NCBI GenBank assembly: GCA_947589225.1
Contig: CANQBC010000013.1
Span: 1-55,038, forward strand
Source: an uncultured Oscillospiraceae bacterium
GTDB taxonomy: Bacteria; Bacillota; Clostridia; Oscillospirales; Oscillospiraceae
Length of the DNA: 55,038 bases
Direction: 5' to 3'
Shown: piece after piece, positions 42,045 through 50,768 of the stretch
Layout of the letters: every line of letters starts with the position of its first letter
How positions within the stretch are numbered: position 1 is the first letter of the stretch
The notes under the pieces: model-generated
Told to the model about the DNA's origin: nothing
Seen by the model: the letters and a program-made list of their open reading frames with translations, nothing else
The model's database searches: none
Translations under genes and position numbers: made by a program

Positions 42045-43370
42045 ATGAGACCCTTAGTCGCCATTGTAGGCCGCCCCAACGTGGGTAAGAGCCTCTTATT
42101 CAATAGACTGGCCGGTCAGCGCCTCTCCATCGTGGAGGACACCCCCGGCGTCACCCGCGACCGGCTCTACGCCAAATGCGAGTGGTCGGGCCGCGCCTTT
42201 GACATTGTGGATACCGGCGGCATCGAGCCCAGTACCGACAGCGAGATCCTGACCTTCATGCGTGAGCAGGCCCTCATCGCCATCGACTCGGCCACCGTTA
42301 TCATTTTTGTGGTCGATATACGAAGCGGCGTCACCGCCGCCGACCAGGAGGTGGCCGGCATGCTCCAAAGGAGCGGCAAGCCCGTGATCCTGGCGGTGAA
42401 CAAGATGGACTCCGTGGGCCCTGTGGATCCGGAGATCTACGAATTTTACTCCCTGGGCCTGGGCGACCCCATCGCCTTGTCGGCCCTCCACGGCCACGGC
42501 ACCGGGGACATCCTGGACGAGTGCCTCAAATATTTTCCCCCGGTGGAAGAGGAGGAGGCGGACAGCGACGCCGTGAAGCTGGCGTTCATCGGCAAACCCA
42601 ACGTGGGCAAGTCCTCCATCGTCAACAAGATCCTGGGTGAGGAGCGGGTCATCGTCTCCGATATCGCCGGCACCACCCGGGACGCGGTGGACACGCCTTT
42701 TGAAAACGAGCAGGGAAAATTTGTCCTCATCGATACGGCCGGTATCCGCCGCAAGTCGAAGGTGGAGGACAGAGTGGAGAAATTTTCCGTCATGCGCGCT
42801 CAGCTTGCCATCGAGCGTGCCGACGTGTGCCTCATTATGATAGACGCCCGGGATGGGGTCACCGAGCAGGACACCAAGGTCGCCGGCATGGCCCATGAGG
42901 CCGGCAGGGCCTCGGTCATCCTGGTTAACAAGTGGGATCTGGTGGAGAAGGACGGAAGGACCATGGACAAGCTGAAAGCCGACATCCGGCGGGATCTGAG
43001 CTTCATGCCCTACGCGCCCATCCTCTTCGTCTCCGCGCTCACAGGACAGCGGGTGGAAAAAATATTTGAGCTTGCAAAGAGCGTCGACCAGCAGGCCAAC
43101 CGCCGCATCACCACGGGACTTCTCAACAACGTCCTCGCCGACGCCCAGGCCAGAGTGCAGCCGCCCACGGACAAGGGCAGACGCCTGAAGATCTTCTACA
43201 TGACCCAGGTGTCCGTCAAGCCGCCTACGTTCGTTATTTTCTGCAACGACGGGTCGCTCTTCCACTTCTCCTACCAGCGCTATCTGGAAAACCAGATCCG
43301 CTCCACCTTCGGCCTTGAGGGCACCCCCATACGCCTGATCATCCGCGAACGGGGAGAGAAGGACGAATAA
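42045..43370 (+). CDS. der: Ribosome assembly GTPase Der (EngA)
   Basis: A 441-residue GTPase with two tandem G domains. The first shows GRPNVGKS near residue 8, DTGGIE and NKMD. The second shows GKPNVGKS near residue 184, DTAGIRRK and NKWD. A C-terminal KH-like domain ends the protein. Der is essential for 50S subunit assembly. TTGGAGG lies upstream of the ATG. It follows the DUF512 gene after 55 bases and is followed by long hairpins. Confidence 0.97.
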   Translation: MRPLVAIVGRPNVGKSLLFNRLAGQRLSIVEDTPGVTRDRLYAKCEWSGRAFDIVDTGGIEPSTDSEILTFMREQALIAIDSATVIIFVVDIRSGVTAADQEVAGMLQRSGKPVILAVNKMDSVGPVDPEIYEFYSLGLGDPIALSALHGHGTGDILDECLKYFPPVEEEEADSDAVKLAFIGKPNVGKSSIVNKILGEERVIVSDIAGTTRDAVDTPFENEQGKFVLIDTAGIRRKSKVEDRVEKFSVMRAQLAIERADVCLIMIDARDGVTEQDTKVAGMAHEAGRASVILVNKWDLVEKDGRTMDKLKADIRRDLSFMPYAPILFVSALTGQRVEKIFELAKSVDQQANRRITTGLLNNVLADAQARVQPPTDKGRRLKIFYMTQVSVKPPTFVIFCNDGSLFHFSYQRYLENQIRSTFGLEGTPIRLIIRERGEKDE

Positions 43371-43410
43371 CTTATTACTCCCGCGATTAAATAATCGCGG
43401 GAGTAATAAG
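43371..43410 (+). terminator. 19-bp perfect hairpin directly after der
   Basis: The arms 43371-43389 and 43392-43410 are perfectly complementary, with a 2-base centre. The hairpin begins at the first base after the der stop codon. No long T-run follows. Confidence 0.7.
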
Positions 43411-43457
43411 ACCATGTTTTGCGGCTGCCGCGCAGCGGCGAGCAAAACGGCCTTTTG

Positions 43458-43500
43458 ATCTTTTATTAAATCGGCTTTAGTTGCCGATTTAATAAAAGAT
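43458..43500. repeat. 18-bp perfect hairpin with AT-rich arms
   Basis: The arms 43458-43475 and 43483-43500 are perfectly complementary with a 7-base loop. A third, weaker stem with TTTTGC/GCAAAA at its base lies between this hairpin and the one at 43371-43410. Confidence 0.75.
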
Positions 43501-43522
43501 TATGAACAGTGTTCCCGGTTAC

Positions 43523-43551
43523 TTGAATTTGCGGGCGAAATGTGGTTAAAT
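43523..43551 (+). promoter_or_regulatory. Promoter of the glycosyltransferase operon
   Basis: TTGAAT (43523-43528) and TTAAAT (43546-43551) with a 17-base spacer, 34 bases before the start codon. Moderate match to consensus. Confidence 0.55.
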
Positions 43552-43584
43552 TGGTCTATTGAGATAGAGAAAGAGGGACAGATA

Positions 43585-44502
43585 ATGGATAAACTTCTCT
43601 CTGTGGTCATACCGGCCTTCAACGAGGAGGCCATGGTGGAAAAGGCGGCGTCAACCATTGCGGGCGTCCTTGTTGAGGCGGGCATAAGCTATGAGCTCAT
43701 CTTCGTGGACGACGGCTCCGGGGACGGCACCTGGGAGGCCATATTGCGCGCCCATGAGGCGGACAAGCACGTCCGGGGCGTCTCCTTTTCCCGGAACTTC
43801 GGCAAGGATCGGGCCGTATTCGCGGGACTTTCCAAGGCCAGGGGCGACTGCGTGGCCGTCATGGACTGCGACCTTCAGCACCCCCCCGAAAAGCTTCCGG
43901 AGATGGTCGATCTCTGGCGGCGGGGATTTGAGATGGTGGAGGGCGTCAAGCGCGACAGGGGAGAGGAGTCCGGCTTCCACAAGCTGTGCGCGGGCGCCTT
44001 TTACTCGGTCATCAGTAAGCTGGCAAAGCTCGACATGAAGCGCTCCTCCGACTTCAAGCTCATGGACCGGAAGGCCGTGGACACGCTCCTGGCCCTTTCC
44101 GAGGAGGACGTTTTCTTCCGGGGCCTTACCGCCTTCGTGGGGTTCAGGCGGGCCGAGGTGGAGTTTGACGTGGCCGAGCGGACGGCGGGTGAATCCAAGT
44201 GGTCCTTCCGATCCCTCGCCCGGTACGCCGTGTCCTCCGTCACCGCCTTTTCGGCGGCGCCCATGCAGCTGGCTACGGTTTTTGGCGTGATCTTCGCCGT
44301 TATCGCCGTCGTCACCGGCATTTTGTACGCCATTGTGGGATATGACGCGGAAGGGTGGCTCGTATTCCTTGCGGTCATGGGCCTTCTTGCCATCGCCTGC
44401 GTACTGGTGTGCCTCGGCGTCGTCGGCTACTACGTGGGCCGCGCCTTCCGGCAGAGCCTCGGGCGGCCCAGATTCATCATCTCCAGAGAGTGCGGTGAGT
44501 GA
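43585..44502 (+). CDS. Polyprenyl-phosphate glycosyltransferase (GT2, GtrB/DPM-like)
   Basis: A 305-residue family 2 glycosyltransferase. The N-terminal catalytic domain has VVIPAFNEE near residue 7, FVDDGSGDGT near 40, and the MDCDLQHPPE motif near 94 with the metal-binding aspartates. Two membrane segments lie near residues 232-257 and 267-292. This is the layout of GtrB and DPM-like enzymes that transfer a sugar to undecaprenyl phosphate on the inner face. I chose the ATG at 43585 after AGAGGGA. It overlaps the GtrA-type gene by 8 bases, and a polytopic membrane protein follows. Confidence 0.88.
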   Translation: MDKLLSVVIPAFNEEAMVEKAASTIAGVLVEAGISYELIFVDDGSGDGTWEAILRAHEADKHVRGVSFSRNFGKDRAVFAGLSKARGDCVAVMDCDLQHPPEKLPEMVDLWRRGFEMVEGVKRDRGEESGFHKLCAGAFYSVISKLAKLDMKRSSDFKLMDRKAVDTLLALSEEDVFFRGLTAFVGFRRAEVEFDVAERTAGESKWSFRSLARYAVSSVTAFSAAPMQLATVFGVIFAVIAVVTGILYAIVGYDAEGWLVFLAVMGLLAIACVLVCLGVVGYYVGRAFRQSLGRPRFIISRECGE

Positions 44503-44965
44503 TTTGAAGGAAAAGCTCAAGGACCTCATCACGAAATTCTTCGACAAGACCTTTTTGAAGTTCATCCTCGTGGGTATCGTCAACACTCTTTTCGGCACCG
44601 CTGTTATGTTCGGCTTCTATAATCTCCTGCACCTGAGCTACTGGCTCTCCTCCGCCGCCAACTATTTCTTCGGCAGCATCCTGAGCTACTTTCTCAACAA
44701 GCGCTTCACGTTTAAAAACACCGAGAAGGGCGCGGGGACGGTGATCCGCTTCGTGCTGGAGATCGGCGTCTGCTACCTCGTCGCCTACGGCGCGGCCAAG
44801 CCCCTGGTGCGGCTCATCCTCTCCGGCGCCTCAAAGACGGTGCGGGAGAACGTCGCCATGCTGGTGGGCATGGGGCTTTTCGTGATCCTCAACTACATCG
44901 GCCAGCGCTTTTTCGCCTTCGCGGAGAAGAAGAGCGGCGACGGGGGAGAGGAAAACCGGCCGTGA
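44495..44965 (+). CDS. GtrA family membrane protein
   Basis: A 156-residue protein with four membrane segments, the first beginning near KFILVGIVNTLFGTAVMF. The family signature includes NYFFGSILSYFLNKRFTFK. GtrA proteins are thought to flip undecaprenyl-phosphate sugars made by GtrB-like enzymes. I chose the GTG at 44495, which overlaps the glycosyltransferase gene by 8 bases; the frame extends upstream without conservation, and TTG at 44504 is an alternative. Confidence 0.88.
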   Translation: MSDLKEKLKDLITKFFDKTFLKFILVGIVNTLFGTAVMFGFYNLLHLSYWLSSAANYFFGSILSYFLNKRFTFKNTEKGAGTVIRFVLEIGVCYLVAYGAAKPLVRLILSGASKTVRENVAMLVGMGLFVILNYIGQRFFAFAEKKSGDGGEENRP

Positions 44966-45026
44966 CGTCGTGGCCGCGCGGCGGCGCGGCCTGTCGGACG
45001 CCTGACGGGCGGGGAAAGGGATAAAA

Positions 45027-46346
45027 ATGGAAAAGGTCAAAAAGCTCAACAGCTCCCGCAAGGCCCGGTGGGCGCTTCTCGCCCTCATCTGGGCCTATGC
45101 CCTTTTACTCAATTTCCTCACTCACTATGTGGAGGACGACTTCGTTTACATGTTCCAGCTGGTCACAAAGGAGCGGCTTCGTACGGTGTGGGATATCTTT
45201 CCCTCCATGGCCATCCACGCCACCAACATAAACGGGCGGCTCCTCTGCCACGGCCTCGACCAGCTGTTCCTTCTCTGCCCCAAGGCGGTTTTCAATATCG
45301 TCAACGCCACGGCCGCCACGGCCCTTATATTTACGCTGTATAAGCTCGCCGCGGGCAGGGGAGAGGGGAACGCCGCCCTCCTGGCGGCCGTCGCCTTGGC
45401 CCTCTGGCGGTTCACCCCCGCCTTCGGGCAGACCTTTTTGTGGCAGACGGGATCCTTCAATTACTCCTGGGCGGTCACCCTGGGGATATTCTACCTTTGC
45501 CCCTTTGTCTCAAGATTCCGCTATGACGCAAAGCCCATGGAGACCCTGTGGAAGAAGCTCCTCTTCTGCCTCCTGGCCCTTGCCGTGGGCAGCTGGACGG
45601 AGATCACCTCCTTCGTCTGCGTGCTTTTGGCCTCGGTGTTTCTCCTCCTGGGCAGGCTTGTGAAACGGCAGTCCCTGCGCACCTGGCTGTGGGCGCCCGT
45701 TGCCTCCGGGGCGGCGGGCTTCACCCTGCTGGTCTTATGCCCCGCCGAACGGTCGGTGAAGATGGGCGGAGTGAATATCGCCGCCCTGCTTGAGGGCTTC
45801 ATGCGCGCCACATCGATGCTTCAGAAGTACGGGCTCGTCCTTCTGGGCGTCTGGGCCGTGGGGATGGCCCTCGCCCTGATCTCCCGGTGCCGGCGGGAGG
45901 AGGTGTGGTGCTCCGCCGTATTCGCCGTGGGCGCCGTGGCCGCCAACTACATGATGTCCGCCGCGGAGTACTACCCGGAGAGGTGCTTTTGCACCACGGC
46001 CGTGATGCTCGTCCTCGCCGTCGCCATCCTCGTCCCGGAGCTTGCGCGCCGGGGACGCGCCGCTCTCTGCGCGGCCGCCGTCGCGGTGCTGGCGGTCTCC
46101 ACAGCCTTCAGCCTCGTCAGCGGCGTGGGCGCCGTGTGGAAAACCCATGCGGCCGTTTCCGCCCGCGACGACGAGATCGCGGCGAAAAAGGCCGCGGGGG
46201 AGACTGACCTTGTGGTTCCGCGCGTCACCTCCGATAACCAGTATTGCGCCTTTTGGGGATTGTGGGATATCTCCGCCGGCGCGGACTTCTGGGTCAACCG
46301 CAATGTCGCCGCCTACTACGAGGTCAACACGATAAGAAGTCCCTGA
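45027..46346 (+). CDS. Polytopic membrane protein, DUF6056-like paralogue (candidate GtrC-type transferase)
   Basis: A 439-residue protein with about ten membrane segments, paralogous along its full length to the protein encoded at 38448-39770. The shared landmarks are VEDDFVYMF in the first outer loop, VWDIFPSMAIHATNINGRL, and EYYPERCFCTTA. It directly follows a GT2 enzyme and a GtrA-type flippase. In characterised Gtr systems the third gene encodes a polytopic transferase that moves the lipid-linked sugar to its acceptor outside the cell, so this protein is a candidate for that job. GGGGAAAGGG precedes the ATG. The acceptor is unknown. Confidence 0.78.
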   Translation: MEKVKKLNSSRKARWALLALIWAYALLLNFLTHYVEDDFVYMFQLVTKERLRTVWDIFPSMAIHATNINGRLLCHGLDQLFLLCPKAVFNIVNATAATALIFTLYKLAAGRGEGNAALLAAVALALWRFTPAFGQTFLWQTGSFNYSWAVTLGIFYLCPFVSRFRYDAKPMETLWKKLLFCLLALAVGSWTEITSFVCVLLASVFLLLGRLVKRQSLRTWLWAPVASGAAGFTLLVLCPAERSVKMGGVNIAALLEGFMRATSMLQKYGLVLLGVWAVGMALALISRCRREEVWCSAVFAVGAVAANYMMSAAEYYPERCFCTTAVMLVLAVAILVPELARRGRAALCAAAVAVLAVSTAFSLVSGVGAVWKTHAAVSARDDEIAAKKAAGETDLVVPRVTSDNQYCAFWGLWDISAGADFWVNRNVAAYYEVNTIRSP

Positions 46347-46388
46347 AAAAAGAATTCGCGCCTTTTGCGAAGATTTGTCTAAAAAATG

Positions 46389-46416
46389 AAGTCCCCGTCC
46401 TAAAGGACGGGGACTT
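46389..46416 (-). terminator. Terminator of rpmB
   Basis: The perfect 12-bp stem AAGTCCCCGTCC/GGACGGGGACTT has a TTTA loop on the minus strand and is followed there by TCATTTTTT. It also lies just after the convergent membrane-protein gene and may serve both. Confidence 0.85.
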
Positions 46417-46493
46417 GCGGTTCATAGAGCCGATCGCGCCGTAAAGTATTTGATTCAACGGCGTATTAGCCATAATATCCGCCTTTGCGAATA

Positions 46494-46682
46494 TTACACC
46501 GCACGGGTGACCTTGCCGCTCCTGAGGCAACGGCTACAGACGTAAACGTGGCGGGGGGAGCCGTCGACAACGGCCTTGACACGTTTGACATTCGGTTTCC
46601 ATGTACGGTTGGACCTTCTGTGGGAGTGGCTCACCTGAATACCAAATGAGACGCCCTTACCGCAAAATTCACACTTTGCCAT
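46494..46682 (-). CDS. rpmB: 50S ribosomal protein L28
   Basis: A 62-residue ribosomal protein. The start MAKCEFCGKGVSFG and the later CSRCLRSGKV form a four-cysteine zinc site, so this is the C+ form. VSHSHRRSNRTWKPNVK is the conserved RNA-binding segment. AAGGAGG lies 8 bases upstream of the chosen ATG; a start three codons earlier is not conserved. It is a single gene with its own promoter and terminator. Confidence 0.97.
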   Translation of the reverse strand: MAKCEFCGKGVSFGIQVSHSHRRSNRTWKPNVKRVKAVVDGSPRHVYVCSRCLRSGKVTRAV

Positions 46683-46734
46683 CTGTTGCACCTCCTTGCA
46701 GTGAAATCTGGCCGAGGGAATTCATAGCCTGTAT

Positions 46735-46763
46735 ATAATAGCAGAATACTTCCCAAATTGCAA
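46735..46763 (-). promoter_or_regulatory. Promoter of rpmB
   Basis: On the minus strand, TTGCAA (46763-46758) and TATTAT (46740-46735) are separated by 17 bases, 52 bases before the start codon. Confidence 0.85.
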
Positions 46764-46930
46764 GAAAAATTTTCGACAGGAATAAATTTTTTTTACATCC
46801 GGGGAATATCGATCACGGGATTAAAACGCCGCCTTCTTTTCCGGATGCCGAGCGGCGTCGGGCAAAACGGGGCCGGTGTGGTCTTTTGCGGGGCGTTTAT
46901 ATAAGACACATAAAAATTTTTCCGAAGCAC

Positions 46931-46959
46931 TTGCCAAAATGCGTGATTTTGTATAAAAT
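46931..46959 (+). promoter_or_regulatory. Promoter of the hprK operon
   Basis: TTGCCA (46931-46936) and TAAAAT (46954-46959) with a 17-base spacer, 63 bases upstream of the chosen hprK start. Confidence 0.75.
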
Positions 46960-47022
46960 TATATGAGAGAAATTGTGCGCGGCACACAAAACGCGAATTT
47001 TGTTACCGAGGGGGACACACAC

Positions 47023-47967
47023 ATGGAAACTCAACACGGAATGCCGTTGAAGGCTCTTGTCGAGCAGGTGGGGCTGGAGATCCTGAACGCCTCCACAGAC
47101 TTTGACAAAAAGCTCATTACCACCGCCGTCATCAACCGCCCGGGCCTTCAGCTCACCGGCTTCTTCACCAATTTCGCCACCGAGAGGCTGCAGATCCTGG
47201 GCCTCAACGAGGGCGCGTATCTGCAGCAGTTTTCCGAGGAGGAGCGCCGTGCGAAGCTCGGCAAGCTCATGGCAAGCGGCGTGCCCGCCATTATCATCGC
47301 CCATGACGTAAATATGCCAGAGGGCGCGCTGGATTCCGCCAGGGAGTATGACATTACCATCCTCAAGTCCCACCGCGAGACCGCGGAGCTGATCATCGAG
47401 CTCACCACCAAGCTCAACAATGCCCTGGCGCCGCAGATCATGCGCCACGGCGTCTTTCTGGAGGTCTACTCCGAGGGCGTGCTCATACTGGGCGAGTCCG
47501 GCATGGGCAAATCGGAGACGGCCATCGAGCTCATAAAGCGCGGCCATCACCTCATATCCGACGACGCGGTGATCATAAAGAAGGTCAACTCCACAACCCT
47601 CACTGGCACCGCCCCCGACCTTATCCGCAACTACATCGAGCTGCGCGGCATCGGTGTTGTGGACGTGCGCCGCATATTCGGAAACGGCGCCGTCAAGTGG
47701 AGCGAGAAGGTGGATCTGGTCATTAAGCTGGAAAACTGGAACGCGGAGAACTCCTATGACCGCATGGGCAGTGAGACCAACTTCATCGACATCCTGGGCG
47801 TCAAGGTGCCCTACATCGTACTGCCCATCCGCCCCGGACGCAACCTCGCCGTTATCATTGAGGTCGCCGCCATGAACAACCGTCAGAAACGCATGGGCCT
47901 CAACTCCGGCAAGGACTTTGCCGAGCAGCTGGACGACTATTTTGACAACCTGGAGAGCGATAACTGA
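47023..47967 (+). CDS. hprK: HPr kinase/phosphorylase
   Basis: A 314-residue bifunctional enzyme that phosphorylates and dephosphorylates Ser46 of HPr and Crh, and so sets carbon catabolite control. The catalytic histidine lies in RHGVFLEVY near residue 142. The P-loop is GESGMGKS at 157-164. The HprK signature ELRGIGVVDVRRIFG follows near residue 206. I chose the ATG at 47023 after GAGGGGG; the open frame extends 60 bases upstream. Its likely substrate in this window is the Arg15 HPr at 11494. The stop codon overlaps the murB start. Confidence 0.95.
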   Translation: METQHGMPLKALVEQVGLEILNASTDFDKKLITTAVINRPGLQLTGFFTNFATERLQILGLNEGAYLQQFSEEERRAKLGKLMASGVPAIIIAHDVNMPEGALDSAREYDITILKSHRETAELIIELTTKLNNALAPQIMRHGVFLEVYSEGVLILGESGMGKSETAIELIKRGHHLISDDAVIIKKVNSTTLTGTAPDLIRNYIELRGIGVVDVRRIFGNGAVKWSEKVDLVIKLENWNAENSYDRMGSETNFIDILGVKVPYIVLPIRPGRNLAVIIEVAAMNNRQKRMGLNSGKDFAEQLDDYFDNLESDN

Positions 47968-48878
47968 TGGACAAAACTCTTGACACCTTTGCCAAAGCGC
48001 TGAACGCCGGGTTCCCCGGCACGGCCATTTTTTTTGGAGAACCCATGTCCCGGCGCACCACCTTCAGGGTCGGCGGCACTGTGAGCCTTTTTGCCGAGCC
48101 AAAAGGGATCGAGGCGTTTGTTTGGGCCGTCAGGGAACTGCAAAGGCTCAAGCTCGACTACATGATCGTGGGAAACGGCTCTAACCTTCTCTTTTCGGAA
48201 AGGCCCCACGACATGGTGGTTCTGGGTACCGCTCGCCTTGATTCCGTCCGGATCAGCGGGGACAGCCTTATCTCCGGCGCGGGCGTGCTTCTCTCGCGCC
48301 TGGGAAGCGCCGCTTTGGAGGCGGGACTGACCGGATTGGAGTTTGCCCACGGGATCCCCGGTTCCCTGGGCGGCGGCATTTATATGAACGCCGGAGCCTA
48401 CGGCGGGGAACTCCGTGACGTGGTGGAGGCTGTCACCTACCTTGACGGAGGCGGCGCCCTGCGCACGGTCTCCGGCACCGAGTGCGGCTTTTCCTACCGG
48501 CACAGCCGGTTTGAGGGGACAAAGGACACCATTTTGTCCGCTACCCTCCGCCTTCGCCCGGGCGACCCCGGGGAGATACGGGCCAGGATGGACGACCTGT
48601 CGCGCCGCCGCCGGGAGAAACAGCCCCTGAACTACCCCTCCGCCGGAAGCACCTTCAAGCGCCCGGAGGGGGCGTACGCGGCCCAGCTCATTGACGAGGC
48701 CGGCCTCAGGGGACTGACCGTGGGCGGCGCGCAGGTGTCGGATAAGCACGCCGGTTTCATTATCAATAGAGGCAATGCCACATTCGAGGACATCGTTTCC
48801 CTCATGGACACGGTAAGATCCAGAGTGTACCTGACCTCCGGCGTCCTCCTGGAGCCGGAGGTGCGCATCATCCCCTGA
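47967..48878 (+). CDS. murB: UDP-N-acetylenolpyruvoylglucosamine reductase
   Basis: A 303-residue FAD enzyme that reduces the MurA product to UDP-MurNAc. The FAD-binding start is TTFRVGGTVSLF, followed by VGNGSNLLFS. GIPGSLGGGIYMNAGAYGGE is the flavin-site signature near residue 130. The catalytic serine is in YPSAGSTFKRP near residue 230. The form lacks the extra loop of E. coli type I MurB. It begins in the hprK stop codon (TGATG). Confidence 0.96.
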   Translation: MDKTLDTFAKALNAGFPGTAIFFGEPMSRRTTFRVGGTVSLFAEPKGIEAFVWAVRELQRLKLDYMIVGNGSNLLFSERPHDMVVLGTARLDSVRISGDSLISGAGVLLSRLGSAALEAGLTGLEFAHGIPGSLGGGIYMNAGAYGGELRDVVEAVTYLDGGGALRTVSGTECGFSYRHSRFEGTKDTILSATLRLRPGDPGEIRARMDDLSRRRREKQPLNYPSAGSTFKRPEGAYAAQLIDEAGLRGLTVGGAQVSDKHAGFIINRGNATFEDIVSLMDTVRSRVYLTSGVLLEPEVRIIP

Positions 48879-48921
48879 GCCGGCGGCATCCGTCCTATTC
48901 TCCCGAAACTGAGGTGATCCC

Positions 48922-49776
48922 ATGGAAATGCTTATAATCTCCGGTCTCTCCGGCGCGGGAAAGAGCCGCGTGGCCGCCGCGCTGGAGGATCTGGACTTCT
49001 ACTGCGTGGACAATATGCCCGCGCCTCTGATGCCGCTGTTCGCCGAGCTGTGCGCCGCCACAAGGGGACGCTACGAGCGTGTGGCGCTGGTGTCGGACAT
49101 CCGCAGCCGGGACGGCTTTGACCAGCTCTTTTCCGCGCTGGACGAGCTTTCCTCCCGCGGCTTTGAATACAAGATCCTCTATGTGGACGCCACGGTGGAG
49201 ACCATTGTCAAGCGTTACAAGGAGACCCGCCGCCGCCACCCCCTGGACGAGTCCGGCGGATTGGAGTCCGCCGTCCGCCGGGAGATAAAGGCCCTGGAAC
49301 CCGTGCGCCGGAGAGCCGACTATATTATCGACACCACCGGTCTCACCCTTGGTAGACTCCAGCGCACCCTCTTCCGGCTCTTCGGGGCGGGCCAGCAGCA
49401 GAAGCTGCACCTGGCCGTCATGTCCTTTGGATACAAGTACGGCATTCCCATCGAGGCCGATCTTGTGTTCGATGTGCGGTTTTTGCCAAATCCCTTCTAT
49501 GTGCCGGAGCTCACCAATAAGAGCGGCCTTGAGAGGGACGTGAGCGACTACGTCTTTGGCAGCGACATTTCAAGGCAATTCCTGACGCGGCTTGAGGAGC
49601 TTGTGGAATTTCTCCTTCCCAATTATGAGGAGGAGGGCAAGCTCACCCTTACCGTCTGCATCGGCTGCACCGGCGGCCGTCACCGCTCCGTGGCGGTCAC
49701 CGAGGCCCTGGCCAGGCACTTCAACTCCCTGGGACAGGAGACCGAGTGCATCCACCGGGATATCAACAAGGCGTGA
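48922..49776 (+). CDS. rapZ: RapZ/YvcJ family nucleotide-binding protein
   Basis: A 284-residue protein with a P-loop GLSGAGKS at residues 8-15. DFYCVDNMPAPL follows, and the C-terminal domain has CIGCTGGRHRSVAVTE near residue 245. E. coli RapZ is an RNA adaptor that senses glucosamine-6-phosphate; B. subtilis YvcJ is a GTPase linked to competence. The specific role in Clostridia is not settled. It lies between murB and whiA, as usual, but the yvcK gene normally between rapZ and whiA is missing. Confidence 0.94.
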   Translation: MEMLIISGLSGAGKSRVAAALEDLDFYCVDNMPAPLMPLFAELCAATRGRYERVALVSDIRSRDGFDQLFSALDELSSRGFEYKILYVDATVETIVKRYKETRRRHPLDESGGLESAVRREIKALEPVRRRADYIIDTTGLTLGRLQRTLFRLFGAGQQQKLHLAVMSFGYKYGIPIEADLVFDVRFLPNPFYVPELTNKSGLERDVSDYVFGSDISRQFLTRLEELVEFLLPNYEEEGKLTLTVCIGCTGGRHRSVAVTEALARHFNSLGQETECIHRDINKA

Positions 49777-49810
49777 AAAGTGAGCGGGACTAAAAAAGGA
49801 GGTGGTGAAC

Positions 49811-50707
49811 GTGTCCTTTTCATCCGACGTGAAAGCGGAGCTGTGTCGCGCCGAAATATCTTCCAGGACGGCCTTTTCCGAGGGCTACGGCGTCCTGCTT
49901 TTCTGTAACAGGTTCGACAGGGGGGAGATACGGATCGTCACCGGCTCGCCCCCCTTCGCCGCCCGCCTTCCAAAGCTCTTTTCCCGTGCCTTCCGCGCGG
50001 AGCTTGCCGAGCTTCCTCAAAAATGCGAGGGCGCCAAGCGCGCCTTCACCCTCACCGATCCCGCCTCCATCGCCGGGATCGTCGACGCCCTGGGCTTCAA
50101 TTCCACCGGGCTTCTGACCCACCATGTCAATCTGGGACTTCTCGAGGACAACGCCTCGCGCGTTGCGTTCCTGCGGGGCGCCTTTCTCGCCGGCGGCAGC
50201 GTTACCGACCCGAAAAAGGGCTACCACCTGGAGCTGGTCACCGGCCACTGGTCGGTGAACCGGGAGCTGACGGCCCTCCTGCTGGACATGGGCTTCGAGC
50301 CCCGCACCGCCTCCCGGAGCGGGAATTATATAACGTATTTTAAGCAGAGCGACCTTATAGAGGATGTGCTCACCACCATGGGGGCTCCCCACGCGGCGAT
50401 GGGCATCATGTCCGCCAAGATCGAAAAGGACATGACCAATCTTGTGAACCGCAAGGTCAACTGCGACACCGCCAACGTGACAAAGACCGTCGAGGCCAGC
50501 GCACAGCAGACGGCGGACATCCGGAAGCTGAGAGACAGCGGCGTTTTGGCCACCCTCTCCGACAAGCTCCGGGAGGCCGCCTCTTTGCGGGAGGAATACC
50601 CGGAGCTCTCGATCGGGGAGCTTGCGGAGCTTGCGGATCCCCCGGTCACCAAATCGGGCCTTTCCCACCGCCTCCGCAAGCTCTCGGAGCTTGCGTCCAC
50701 CCTGTAA
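49811..50707 (+). CDS. whiA: WhiA-like DNA-binding protein
   Basis: A 298-residue protein with an N-terminal LAGLIDADG-like fold (FLRGAFLAGGSVTDPKKGYHLE near residue 118) and a C-terminal helix-turn-helix (LSIGELAELADPPVTKSGLSHRLRKL). In Firmicutes WhiA affects chromosome segregation, division and carbon metabolism. I chose the GTG at 49811 because AAGGAGG is 8 bases upstream and the resulting MSFSSDVKAELCR matches the usual start; two nearer GTG codons overlap or crowd the ribosome site. Confidence 0.94.
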   Translation: MSFSSDVKAELCRAEISSRTAFSEGYGVLLFCNRFDRGEIRIVTGSPPFAARLPKLFSRAFRAELAELPQKCEGAKRAFTLTDPASIAGIVDALGFNSTGLLTHHVNLGLLEDNASRVAFLRGAFLAGGSVTDPKKGYHLELVTGHWSVNRELTALLLDMGFEPRTASRSGNYITYFKQSDLIEDVLTTMGAPHAAMGIMSAKIEKDMTNLVNRKVNCDTANVTKTVEASAQQTADIRKLRDSGVLATLSDKLREAASLREEYPELSIGELAELADPPVTKSGLSHRLRKLSELASTL

Positions 50708-50768
50708 GCGCCGGACGCCGCGCCGGCCCGTCACCGACATTTACCCATCCCCCGAAAGGAGCCGCGCC

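Larger units (their letters stand above)
46692..47022. other. Divergent promoter region between rpmB and hprK
   Basis: This 331-base gap carries a minus-strand promoter for rpmB and a plus-strand promoter for hprK. A stem ACGCCGC/GCGGCGT with a 20-base loop lies between them at 46826-46859. A run of eight T residues stands near 46787-46794. I see no open frame of interest. Confidence 0.6.
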
